From Rothia nasimurium (GTDB taxonomy: Bacteria; Actinomycetota; Actinomycetes; Actinomycetales; Micrococcaceae), in contig NZ_CAKMSS010000002.1 of assembly GCF_928382285.1 (NCBI RefSeq), forward strand, positions 291,275 to 355,274: DNA of 64,000 bases, given 5' to 3'. A program made the position numbers and the translations under genes. Within the stretch, counting starts at the first letter, position 1; every line of letters begins with the position of its first letter. The notes beneath the pieces are model-generated. The model was not told where the DNA came from. It searched no databases and saw only the letters and a list, made by a program, of their open reading frames with translations. This document shows positions 9,449-19,440 of this stretch, piece after piece.

Positions 9449-10294
9449 CTAGCTGACAGGCAAACGAGCAAAAGTTCCGTCGTCCATACCTGCACCAAGG
9501 TAGGCATCTAGAACCTGCTCTGCGTGGTGCGGGGCAAGAACCCGAATAATGGCCAGAAGGTCTTCCCTTGTGTTCAGAGGTTGCTCTACTGCCGCCGTTA
9601 AAATAGGGGCTTCTTCCGCGGCTGCCGCCCCAAAGATGATGTGCGGTGCACCGTGGATACGGTCACGACAAATACCCAAAGCGGTGTTAAGTGCAAAGAG
9701 GTTGCGGCCCTTGATCGCGGCACGAGCGCAGGTCGCCTGATAGCTAAAGCGGCTCTGAAATTCCACCTGCATGTACAGGGTATCTACCAGGTTTTGGAGT
9801 TCAGCAACTTTTGCCTCTAAGTGTCGATACTGGGCCACGCTAACCGGGGCGTCCTCAAAATCATCGCTGGTGAGAAGCGGGAAAATATGCTGAGTATTCA
9901 GTGGGGCCTGGTTGCTGTGGTCATCGCGTGCAGGGTCGGGGTGAACCCACCGGATTTCCTCGATTTCAGCGCTGGGCGCGGCCTGCTCCAGATCAGCAAC
10001 ACCCCCGGCAGTTACCAAGAGGTAAACATGGGCGCGGACGGTTCGCCCCGCTTCGTTGAGGGCCGCCGCCTGGTAGGTACCCACATTCATCAAGGAATAG
10101 CGGTCAAGAACAAGGCCCAGTTCCTCGGCAGCTTCACGGCGAGCGGTTTCTTCGGCGGTTTCACCCGGCTCAGGTTTACCGCCGGGAAGCATGAACCCTG
10201 TGGTGCCGCGTTTGCGAACGGTGAGCACCTCGCCCAAGGAATTACGAATGACAAGTGCAGAAACAACAATCGGGGCTGAAGTATCGGTACTCAT
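9449..10294 (-). CDS. Nudix hydrolase with extra C-terminal domain
   Basis: Residues 1 to about 135 are a Nudix domain; the box reads GGKPEPGETAEETARREAAE followed by ELGL, with all catalytic Glu and Arg positions present. Such enzymes cleave nucleoside diphosphates linked to another moiety. The remaining 145 residues, starting with a helical stretch (AQYRHLEAKVAELQNLVDTL), resemble nothing I recognise; typical Nudix proteins of this size end near residue 150. No Shine-Dalgarno is seen, but TAGGGT (10302-10307) lies 7 nt before the ATG, the leaderless pattern. The substrate is not predictable. Confidence 0.87.
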   Translation of the reverse strand: MSTDTSAPIVVSALVIRNSLGEVLTVRKRGTTGFMLPGGKPEPGETAEETARREAAEELGLVLDRYSLMNVGTYQAAALNEAGRTVRAHVYLLVTAGGVADLEQAAPSAEIEEIRWVHPDPARDDHSNQAPLNTQHIFPLLTSDDFEDAPVSVAQYRHLEAKVAELQNLVDTLYMQVEFQSRFSYQATCARAAIKGRNLFALNTALGICRDRIHGAPHIIFGAAAAEEAPILTAAVEQPLNTREDLLAIIRVLAPHHAEQVLDAYLGAGMDDGTFARLPVS

Positions 10295-10387
10295 ATCAGT
10301 AACCCTATCTCAGTAGCCGATTTATCTTGTCACACAGGCACTTCTTATTTAGTGAGCGCTGGCACATCGTTGTATTCTTGGAAATGA

Positions 10388-12643
<2,256 letters not shown>

Positions 12644-12656
12644 TTCTTTGAAAGAT

Positions 12657-12689
12657 AAGGGTTAGAGCCTCGACGAGGCTCTAACCCTT
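12657..12689 (+). terminator. Terminator of icd
   Basis: A perfect 15-bp stem (12657-12671 / 12675-12689) with a GAC loop lies 13 bp after the icd stop and is followed by TTTGC. It marks the boundary to the AT-rich accessory island. Confidence 0.88.
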
Positions 12690-12868
12690 TGCTAATTACT
12701 AACTCTAAGAGCTAACTTCACAAGTCCAAAATGAGAATTTAGTGGCTAGAATTTCACTTCAGGAAATCACCTTATATAATCCATATAAAATTTATATAAA
12801 TATCAAAAATCACATACTCTAATCAATCAACATCACTTGAAGAAATCATTAAGCCGGAAGAGATTACC

Positions 12869-13945
12869 ATGCTAAAAGATATTGATAACATTAAATTTAT
12901 TCATCCATTTTCACGAGTCAACATAAAACCCGATTTGGTTATTTTGGACACCAACATCCTGATTAAACTTTGTCAGTTATTTTACAATGGCTCCACCAAC
13001 GAAACAACTCGAGAAAAATTAAGTTTAGCACTCCAGCAAATACCTGCAACGCGCCCCCAAGATAGGGCAAACTTTATAGAAGTTAACTACGGCTATGCAC
13101 TTTACGAAAGTGCCACAAATCGAAAAGGTGACTTTAAATTAGATCAGTACTTGCGAAATAGATTTGCAATTGAGGAAATTATTTCCTGGGATAAGGACCA
13201 GATCTCAAGGTATTTTAAGGACCACCGCCCGCTAAGCAGATACAGTAAAAAATACAAGAAAAACCACAACCGCCCGGTGAAAGGAGATGCACCAAGCACC
13301 TCGTTTATGAAAACCCCATTTCCATTCATTGTATCTGGGTATCTATACTTTTTAAAGATTGCCGAGCTGAATGAACGTCAAGATCTGGCCCCTGAAGAAA
13401 AATTTAAAACCTACATTGATTGGATGAACCAGTATTTCCGCGTATCTTACTTCATAAATCTCGGAAGCACAATCTTTCTGTGTAGTAATCAAAAAATATC
13501 CGGGAAAGCAAAGAAAATATTTAAGTACAGCGGAAAATCTAGTTCGAATATAGATAAGTTTGCGGACAGTTGCTGGAATGGCGCTTGGGACGTGTTCCTT
13601 ACAGGCCTAACTGAGATGTCCACCACCGGACAAATCAAAGTATCCCAATATAAAGATCACCCCTACACGGTCCTCCTAACAGAAAACAAAGATCCAGAAC
13701 TGCTTAGAGAAGAGGTGAGCGTGGACATTGTAATTGAATTTACAGATTCTATAACTTCAACGATAATGAACCTTGAATTAAATATGGATGAGAAATATCG
13801 AGAAATGGGACTCCACGAATACGCCGAGCTGAGTCCGTTTGAAGCAACCCAACGCCAGTTTAGAAAAATTCCAGATGATATGGAAGATAAACTCATAAAG
13901 GAAAGGGATAAACTTGAAAAGGCACTTGGAATTATAACAAATTAG
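12869..13945 (+). CDS. PIN-like domain protein, AT-rich, next to restriction-modification genes
   Basis: This is a 358-residue soluble protein of unknown family. Near the N-terminus the segment LVILDTNILIKLCQLF (Asp27) looks like the first strand of a PIN nuclease, with further conserved-type acids at Glu71 (ANFIEVNY), Asp241 (WNGAWDVFL) and Glu272/Asp275 (LLTENKDP), in the order expected for a metal site. PIN domains are RNases in toxins and defence systems. The gene is visibly AT-rich with AAA/AAT codons unlike icd, has an AT-rich upstream region with several TATAAT-like boxes, and a good ribosome-binding site (GGAAGAG). It converges on the NgoMIV-type genes. The PIN assignment is an inference from motif order only. 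Confidence 0.6.
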   Translation: MLKDIDNIKFIHPFSRVNIKPDLVILDTNILIKLCQLFYNGSTNETTREKLSLALQQIPATRPQDRANFIEVNYGYALYESATNRKGDFKLDQYLRNRFAIEEIISWDKDQISRYFKDHRPLSRYSKKYKKNHNRPVKGDAPSTSFMKTPFPFIVSGYLYFLKIAELNERQDLAPEEKFKTYIDWMNQYFRVSYFINLGSTIFLCSNQKISGKAKKIFKYSGKSSSNIDKFADSCWNGAWDVFLTGLTEMSTTGQIKVSQYKDHPYTVLLTENKDPELLREEVSVDIVIEFTDSITSTIMNLELNMDEKYREMGLHEYAELSPFEATQRQFRKIPDDMEDKLIKERDKLEKALGIITN

Positions 13946-13974
13946 AAAATTTGACACCATTCTTCATCACCCTC

Positions 13975-13997
13975 ATATTTGAACCTCTCCCAAATAT
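13975..13997. terminator. Weak hairpin between convergent island genes
   Basis: A 7-bp AT-rich stem (ATATTTG, 13975-13981, with CAAATAT, 13991-13997) lies in the 64-bp gap between the PIN-like gene and the restriction gene. It is the only terminator-like structure there and is weak. Confidence 0.35.
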
Positions 13998-14009
13998 TTC
14001 TAAAAGCAG

Positions 14010-14873
14010 TTAACCAACAAAATCTAGACTCAAATCTGAAATATCGCTTAACCTATTTCCTTGAATCAAGATTTCAAGCATACTAGCCGCCTCGTCGTTG
14101 TTCGAGGCGGCTACTGCTTTCTGCAGCTCTGGTAGCGCAAAATGATACACCATATCTATATCGCCTGTGCCCAAAGCTAAAGAAGCTAAGCGTGAAGGCG
14201 TAGGTTCCCCCGTCACTACCACAATATGCGGTGTGCGTCCCTTACGGTTACGGATTATATTCAAGGCCTCAGAGCGTGCGTTCTGGGCACGGTCACTCCG
14301 CAAAGTCCACTTACAGCTGATAATGGCTTCAACAAACTTAGCCTCGTTATTTACAAGGCGGCGTGGTGTCAGCGTAGCGACAGAATCATCGACCCGTAGA
14401 GCACCATCATTGAAATAGGCATCAGGCTGAGGTGCCTTCGTCATAATCACGTCAGGACTGATATCGTAAGAATTTCCCAAAACCGTAGACAGAGTAGGGT
14501 CAGACTCTACAGCCCCAGCAAGCTGCTTCAAATGTAAATACGGTACGAACTCAGCCAAATAAAAGCCATGTCCACGCTTCACCACATGCTCAATCTCAGT
14601 ACCTGGTGCAACAATATGGCTAAACTCCGCTAAGGTTCGGCTCAAGAATCGAGTCGTAGCAGCTTCAAAAACATGCCCCGCTGTCTGACCGGCCAATTTC
14701 TCGCCACCAGGCTTCACACCCAGTTGTTCAGCAATCGAAAGAGCAATAGCCTTACTAGTCTTCTGAGAGCTATCGGCATTAGAAGCCACCCCAGATTCAG
14801 TAACAGCAAGAACACCTAGGTCAATCAGCTCCTGGTGATATTCCTGGCGGAGCCTACGCAGCGACGCGACCAT
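14010..14873 (-). CDS. NgoMIV-family type II restriction endonuclease
   Basis: This 287-residue protein matches the NgoMIV family as I recall it, including the run KWTLRSDRAQNARSEALN, the segment HIVVVTGEPTPSR and the end RLSDISDLSLDF. The NgoMIV metal-site residues (Glu70, Asp140, Lys187, Glu201 in that enzyme) have counterparts at Glu70, Asp141 (SPDVIM), Lys188 (ISCKW) and Glu202, almost without offset. NgoMIV cuts GCCGGC as a tetramer, so this enzyme probably recognises the same or a related site. The ATG follows GGAGG by 6 nt. It overlaps the upstream methyltransferase gene by 20 bp, so the two are cotranscribed with methylase first. Confidence 0.93.
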   Translation of the reverse strand: MVASLRRLRQEYHQELIDLGVLAVTESGVASNADSSQKTSKAIALSIAEQLGVKPGGEKLAGQTAGHVFEAATTRFLSRTLAEFSHIVAPGTEIEHVVKRGHGFYLAEFVPYLHLKQLAGAVESDPTLSTVLGNSYDISPDVIMTKAPQPDAYFNDGALRVDDSVATLTPRRLVNNEAKFVEAIISCKWTLRSDRAQNARSEALNIIRNRKGRTPHIVVVTGEPTPSRLASLALGTGDIDMVYHFALPELQKAVAASNNDEAASMLEILIQGNRLSDISDLSLDFVG

Positions 14874-15816
14874 CCTTCACCTCCACATTCTGGTTTAGCA
14901 AATTAGCAATCTCAGTACCGATGGCGCAAGAAACCGGGGGCGGGAAAGCATTACCCACCTGCCGATAGGCAGCAGTTTTACGCCCGGTAATCTGCCAATC
15001 GTCAGGGAACCCCTGAATACGAGCAGCCATACGAACCGTCAGTCTAGGCATCTCAGCATAACCAGGCTCAGGAGCGACCTCAGCAATCGATTTACCGTTT
15101 ACACCCATCTCAGCCCAGGCAGCCTTAGCCCGAGTAGGCCCCAGATCTGGGCCACCATGCTTCTTCGAGCCCCCCACCAATGTAGGCGCGATCTTCTGAG
15201 CTCCCTCGGCCCAAGCGTCCGCGCCCTCCCAGCCATTAGAAGCCATCAGGTCATGCAGAGTATCCCCTACCGTTGACGCTTCGTCTGGACGCCGCTCTGG
15301 CCACACAAAACAACCATCCAAGTCCTTATGAGTAGCAACTAAAATGCTGCGCGGTCGCAGCTGTGGCACCCCGTAGTCAGAGGAGTTAATAAGCTGCCAA
15401 TCCACCACATAGCCAAGCTTCCCCATAGCCTTGATAATCTCATTGCGGTAATCAGCAAAACGCTTTGATAGCAGGCCTTTCACGTTCTCAAGCATGACAG
15501 CCTTGGGCTCAAGAACCTCAATAATCTCAAGTGCTCGAGGGAACAAATCACGTTCATCATCTGCACCAAGCTGTTTACCTGCGACGCTGAAAGGAGGGCA
15601 TGGAACGCCACCCGCGAAGAGGTCCACACCTTTGTAAGGGGTAGGGTCCCACTCATTGAGGTCAGATTCAATTACGTTCCAATTAGGGCGATTAGCCCGG
15701 AGCGTGTTGCAGGCGTCCGAATCTATCTCCACAGCAGCAAGGTGCTCAAAACCCGCCATCTCAAGGCCAAGAGCCTGCCCACCAGCACCAGCACAAATCT
15801 CCACTGAAGTCAGCAT
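14854..15816 (-). CDS. DNA (cytosine-5)-methyltransferase of the NgoMIV-type system
   Basis: This 320-residue type II methyltransferase protects the host against the adjacent nuclease. C5 motifs in order: I (VEICAGAGGQALGLE), IV with catalytic Cys73 (GGVPCPPFS), VI (MLENVKG), VIII (VPQLRPRS), a short variable target region (about 180-260), IX (RLTVRMAARIQGFPDDW) and X (YRQVGNAFPPPVS). I choose the ATG at 15816 over one at 15831 because GGGGGA lies 7 nt upstream and the protein then begins directly with motif I. Base composition is lower in GC than core genes. An AT-rich palindrome overlaps the predicted transcription start (15849-15867). Confidence 0.95.
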   Translation of the reverse strand: MLTSVEICAGAGGQALGLEMAGFEHLAAVEIDSDACNTLRANRPNWNVIESDLNEWDPTPYKGVDLFAGGVPCPPFSVAGKQLGADDERDLFPRALEIIEVLEPKAVMLENVKGLLSKRFADYRNEIIKAMGKLGYVVDWQLINSSDYGVPQLRPRSILVATHKDLDGCFVWPERRPDEASTVGDTLHDLMASNGWEGADAWAEGAQKIAPTLVGGSKKHGGPDLGPTRAKAAWAEMGVNGKSIAEVAPEPGYAEMPRLTVRMAARIQGFPDDWQITGRKTAAYRQVGNAFPPPVSCAIGTEIANLLNQNVEVKDGRVAA

Positions 15817-15848
15817 GCGTGATTCCCCCATCTACTCATCTCAGCAAT

Positions 15849-15903
15849 CGAATACATATTCGAATATATAAACCACTATACAGGCGCTTATGAGAGCTGG
15901 GAA
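15849..15903 (-). promoter_or_regulatory. Promoter and operator-like palindrome of the methyltransferase gene
   Basis: Reading leftward, TTCCCA (15903-15898), a 17-bp spacer and TATAGT (15880-15875) form a plausible promoter. Immediately downstream lie two overlapping palindromes: CGAATACATATTCG (15849-15862) and the perfect 12-mer ATATTCGAATAT (15856-15867). Their position at the expected start site suits repression, for example by the methyltransferase itself. No C-protein gene is present. Confidence 0.5.
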
Positions 15904-15968
15904 CCCTCTCAACAGACCTTCTTAGTCTACGGATGCAACAAGCCCACATCCATTATTTCTTGTGAGCT

Positions 15969-16565
15969 TTAGAGCTCACCAAGCTCGGTTATCTGCTCTT
16001 TCGTCAGGAAGGCGCCGAAGGCGTCCCCGTCTGGCTCGAACAGGTGCGCTGCAGATTCAGGCATCAGCACAGCGTCAAACCCCAGCGAATCCACTAGCTG
16101 GACAGCCGTATCTAAAGCTTCGCTCCCCTGGCCCGCATCAATCACCGCAACAGCCCGCGGCAGCGCATGCGGATTCAACGCCCGGCTATCAGACGTCAAA
16201 GCATCATACGCAATATGGTTCAACGTACGAATAACAGGAACCCGCACCCCCGGTAACTCAAAGACAGCGCCCGCTGTACCGGCGGCGTCCCAAGGGTTCG
16301 TAGCGTCAACCACCACACCACGAGCCGCCAAAAAATCAAAGCCGGGCAAGGCCGTGCGCGGCAAAGCCACAATCACAACATCAGCATCAAGCGCGCCCTC
16401 AAAATCCACCAGCTGCGCATCAGGCACCAGCGACCCCAAAATAATATCCAACATAGGCTTAGGCCGCGCATACACCAACGTCTCATGACCAGCAGCAACA
16501 GATAAACGAGCAAGCGCCGTACCGAGCTTACCGGCACCAAGAATCGAAACCTTCATACCCCTCAT
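15969..16565 (-). CDS. NAD(P)-binding oxidoreductase, F420-reductase (NpdG)-like
   Basis: This protein of about 198 residues has an N-terminal Rossmann fold (MKVSILGAGKLGTALARL, GxGxxG) and the continuing pattern GHETLVYAR, DADVVIVALPRTALP and VVDATNPWD, typical of the NADPH:F420 reductase-like / ProC-like family. Such proteins transfer hydride between NADP and a second cofactor; the true partner here is unknown. The start is uncertain: TTG at 16577, ATG at 16565 and ATG at 16556 are all in frame and none has a well-spaced ribosome-binding site. I use 16565. It lies just outside the restriction-modification island, on the same strand. Confidence 0.72.
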   Translation of the reverse strand: MRGMKVSILGAGKLGTALARLSVAAGHETLVYARPKPMLDIILGSLVPDAQLVDFEGALDADVVIVALPRTALPGFDFLAARGVVVDATNPWDAAGTAGAVFELPGVRVPVIRTLNHIAYDALTSDSRALNPHALPRAVAVIDAGQGSEALDTAVQLVDSLGFDAVLMPESAAHLFEPDGDAFGAFLTKEQITELGEL

Positions 16566-16910
16566 AATCGTTGACAACGCAAGTTTATTCCACGGTGTTT
16601 CAGAAGCAGGCGCCTTACACCCGTACTCACTGGATATAAGACGCCTGCAAGCAGTTAGCTAGTTATTACAGTCTCGCAAGCAGTTAGCGGATCCGGCGAC
16701 AGATGGACCAGCGAAAATACCTGCTGCCTAGTGGTTGTTGTGTGGGCCTATTTGCCCACATCAGGCCCGAAATCTGTGGAAAACGCTTCACCATGTGCGT
16801 AATGTGCCGTTAAAAACCAGTCAAGAGGACTAAACCCCTTGCCAAGACGCACACCCCGAACTATAAAAACACATAAGACCTAGTCACAAAGACGTAGCCA
16901 GGAGAACCCC
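16566..16910. other. Intergenic region with direct repeat and promoter
   Basis: This 345-bp gap contains a 13-bp direct repeat, GCAAGCAGTTAGC, at 16647-16659 and 16676-16688. Further right is the promoter of the lipoprotein gene (separate entry). I see no ORF or RNA gene in it. Confidence 0.5.
16839..16867 (+). promoter_or_regulatory. Promoter of the DUF6318 lipoprotein gene
   Basis: TTGCCA (16839-16844), a 17-bp spacer and TATAAA (16862-16867) form the best sigma70-type promoter in this part of the window. The start codon at 16911 follows about 37 nt after the expected transcription start, with AGGAGA as ribosome-binding site. Confidence 0.7.
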
Positions 16911-17591
16911 ATGAAGCACACACCCACCCGCACCCTCACGCTCGCCACTATCGCACTGCTGGCCCTCACCGGCTGCGGCGCACAGGCCACAGGCAGCATT
17001 CCCGAAGCGGACGCCAGCGCCACGACTTCTGCAAGCGCATCCAGCACCTCAGGCGCAGCTGATGCAACCGCTAGCACAGCTGAAACCAACTACTCCGGCG
17101 AATCCAAAGCCCCCGACGGCGAATACCGCGCCGCCGACGAACACGGTCCCGCCCAAAACGTACCCAAACCAGTAGCACCCGACGGAATGAACGTAGAAAC
17201 ACCAGAAGCAATGGAAAAATTCATTACGTACTGGAACGATATGCGGAATTATGCCAATCAAACTGGCGATGTGACAGATGTGAGAAAACTGGTAGATGAA
17301 TCCTTTGAGCAAGAGCAGAAGTTCTACGATTCTCTACATGCTATCTACCAAGCAGATGGGTGGGTTATCGGTGGTAGCCAAGTTGTTCACTACGATAAGA
17401 ATCTACTAGTCTCGCAAGGCAACGGAGAATATTCTATTGGTGCTAATTTCGAGGTAGAAAATTCTGTACTCTGGGTCAACGGAGAAGCCCGGGCCTACGA
17501 TAATTCTCAAGCTATTTATGAAGGGGTAGAACTCAAAACAAAATTTTCTAACGGTTCATGGAAAATAGTCAGCGCAAAGGTAGTTAGCTAA
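16911..17591 (+). CDS. DUF6318-type lipoprotein
   Basis: This 226-residue exported lipoprotein has lipobox LTGC, a Ser/Thr/Ala linker (about 25-60), then PAQNVPKPVAPDGMNVETPE and a compact domain from about residue 95 (AMEKFITYWNDMRNYANQTGD), the layout of actinobacterial DUF6318 proteins. The function is unknown. The usual Cys pair of that family is absent. The start follows AGGAGA. The stop codon abuts the ATG of the next secreted protein, so the two form an operon. Base composition switches sharply to AT-rich from about 17215 to the gene end and into the next gene, suggesting a recombinant mosaic. Confidence 0.78.
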   Translation: MKHTPTRTLTLATIALLALTGCGAQATGSIPEADASATTSASASSTSGAADATASTAETNYSGESKAPDGEYRAADEHGPAQNVPKPVAPDGMNVETPEAMEKFITYWNDMRNYANQTGDVTDVRKLVDESFEQEQKFYDSLHAIYQADGWVIGGSQVVHYDKNLLVSQGNGEYSIGANFEVENSVLWVNGEARAYDNSQAIYEGVELKTKFSNGSWKIVSAKVVS

Positions 17592-18563
17592 ATGAAGACC
17601 AGAACACCTATCTCGTTAGCGTTAGTAGCTTGTTTGTTTTCCCTTAGCCCTAGCGCCCACGCCGATGATAACGGCACTATTTCAGACGATGAATTTGCCG
17701 TAATGATTGATGGATACGAGAATGGCCTCGTGACTGCTGAGGATAGGGTAGTTCCAACCACGCCCATCAACAGTGAACCTTTGGATACTCCTGCGGCTGG
17801 TCTCAAACTCATTTACTTCGAAGCTCCCAATGATTCCAATCGCGCCCGGCTCCAAATAAACGGCTCGGTGCGGTCCGGTACCTACTGCCTTGCAACCAAC
17901 GGGGACCTCGGCGTCCTTTCCCTCGTACCGCCCGATTGGTCCGACGGCTCAGACACCCCCTACAACACACCACAAGGCACCCTCGGCTGTGTGCCCCTCA
18001 CCCCAGCAGAACTAGCCGCCGCAGGCCTCGAAATCGCAGAAGAAAACGGCCAAACCGTACTACGCACCATCCGCGTCACCCTCACAACCCACGACTTCGA
18101 CACCTTCCCCATCGCCCCTGCAACACCCCACCAAGAAAAAGCACCCCACACCCTCAAAAACTACAACACCAACTTCTGGGCAGACCCCAACCCCCAAGAA
18201 TTCACGCGCACCATCAACGGCCAAAACGTCACCCTACGCGCAACACCAGTCACCTACACCTTCACCTACGGTGACGGCAGCGTGCTCGGCCCCACCAGCT
18301 ACCCCGGCCAGGCCCTCGGCGAAGACATCTGGGACCAGCCCACCAGCACCTCCCACCAATACGCAGAGCCCGGCGACTACCAGTTCACCCTCACCACCAC
18401 CTACCGGGGTGAATACTCAGTAGAGGGCGGTCCCTGGCAGGTCATCGACGGCACGGTTAGCCGCACCAGCGAACCTCAGCTCGTGAGAGTATGGCGTACC
18501 CAGGTTGGGCTAGTCGCCGATGACTGCACGACAAACCCCAACGCCTGGGGCTGCGAAAGCTAA
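17592..18563 (+). CDS. Secreted protein with PKD-like segment
   Basis: This 323-residue protein has a signal peptide (1-24, ending AHA). The middle holds two Cys (TYCLAT, LGCVP) that could form a disulfide. The C-terminal third contains TYTFTYGDGSVLGPTS followed by a YAEPGDYQFTLTTTYRGEYS segment, the YTWDFGDG / GTYTVTLT-type pattern of PKD domains. It ends with two Cys (DDCTTNPNAWGCES). PKD domains serve in extracellular contacts. It starts directly after the lipoprotein stop codon with no gap. It may act with the lipoprotein at the cell surface; the function is otherwise unknown. Confidence 0.75.
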   Translation: MKTRTPISLALVACLFSLSPSAHADDNGTISDDEFAVMIDGYENGLVTAEDRVVPTTPINSEPLDTPAAGLKLIYFEAPNDSNRARLQINGSVRSGTYCLATNGDLGVLSLVPPDWSDGSDTPYNTPQGTLGCVPLTPAELAAAGLEIAEENGQTVLRTIRVTLTTHDFDTFPIAPATPHQEKAPHTLKNYNTNFWADPNPQEFTRTINGQNVTLRATPVTYTFTYGDGSVLGPTSYPGQALGEDIWDQPTSTSHQYAEPGDYQFTLTTTYRGEYSVEGGPWQVIDGTVSRTSEPQLVRVWRTQVGLVADDCTTNPNAWGCES

Positions 18564-18575
18564 AACCGGTACAGG

Positions 18576-19196
18576 CTACTGGTAGAGCTTGCCGCCCGAT
18601 TCTTCCAGGTAGCAGGTGGGGCAGAGGGACTCGTAGCCCACATGCACACCGTCAATGGCCACCTGGTCACCGGCAAAAACAAACTTTCCATCAACAGTAC
18701 GGCCGTTAAAGAGCGCCTTCCGTCCGCACCGGCAAATAGTCTTCAGCTCTTCAAGCGTATGGGCGATCTCCAGCAGGCGGGCAGAGCCGGGGAAGGCCCG
18801 CGTCCTAAAATCCGTACGAATGCCGTAACACATCACCGGCACGTTCTCTACCACCGCAATCCGCATCAGATCATCCACCTGCTCAGCAGTCAGAAACTGG
18901 GCCTCATCCACCAGCAGACACGAGACCGGCAGATGCCAGTGCATACGGTCATCATCGGCATTAGGCTCAGCAGCAGCGTGGAAGAGCTCACGCACCGAAT
19001 CGTCCGCCCCCACCAAAAAATCAGCCTGGCGAGTCACGCCCAGACGAGACACAATCTCAGTATCGCCCTTGGTATCAACCTGCGGCTTAGCCAGCAGCAC
19101 GCGCTGGCCCCGCTCCTCATAGTTATGGGCAGCCTGCAACAATGCGGTGGACTTACCCGAATTCATGGCACCAAAACGGAAATAGAGCTTAGCCAC
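18576..19196 (-). CDS. tdk: Thymidine kinase
   Basis: This 206-residue salvage enzyme phosphorylates thymidine with ATP. The start is taken as the GTG at 19196, 9 nt after AAAGG, because the conserved N-terminus (V/M)AKLYFRFGAMNSGKST begins there; the ORF reading further upstream is spurious. The P-loop GAMNSGKST, the Walker B-type LLVDEAQFL and the zinc-binding pairs CRCG and CPTC with the intervening lasso (GKFVFAGDQVAIDG) identify a type II thymidine kinase. It is convergent with the secreted protein gene, only 12 bp away. Confidence 0.95.
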   Translation of the reverse strand: MAKLYFRFGAMNSGKSTALLQAAHNYEERGQRVLLAKPQVDTKGDTEIVSRLGVTRQADFLVGADDSVRELFHAAAEPNADDDRMHWHLPVSCLLVDEAQFLTAEQVDDLMRIAVVENVPVMCYGIRTDFRTRAFPGSARLLEIAHTLEELKTICRCGRKALFNGRTVDGKFVFAGDQVAIDGVHVGYESLCPTCYLEESGGKLYQ

Positions 19197-19387
19197 GCGG
19201 CCACACCTTTCAACCCAGAACACGTACAAGAGAACAAAACCAAACCACACCATTCTAGCCCGGTGCACTCCCCCGCTCACAGGCGTCCGCGTCCCGACCA
19301 AACGACTTTGTACCACGCAGTGTTCAGAAATCAGCCTAAAAGTGGGCAGGGGCTGGTACAAACCGGAGTCAATGCACCTAGGTATAC

Positions 19388-19423
19388 AAAAAGGGAGTGC
19401 CCCGGAAACCCCGGTACCCTCCC
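19388..19423 (-). terminator. Terminator of the lysine-type permease gene
   Basis: Read leftward, a GGGAG...CTCCC stem with an inner imperfect helix (19393-19423) is followed by TTTTT (19392-19388). It lies 18 bp after the permease stop codon. Confidence 0.75.
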
Positions 19424-19440
19424 TGTTCCTCACAAGTAAC

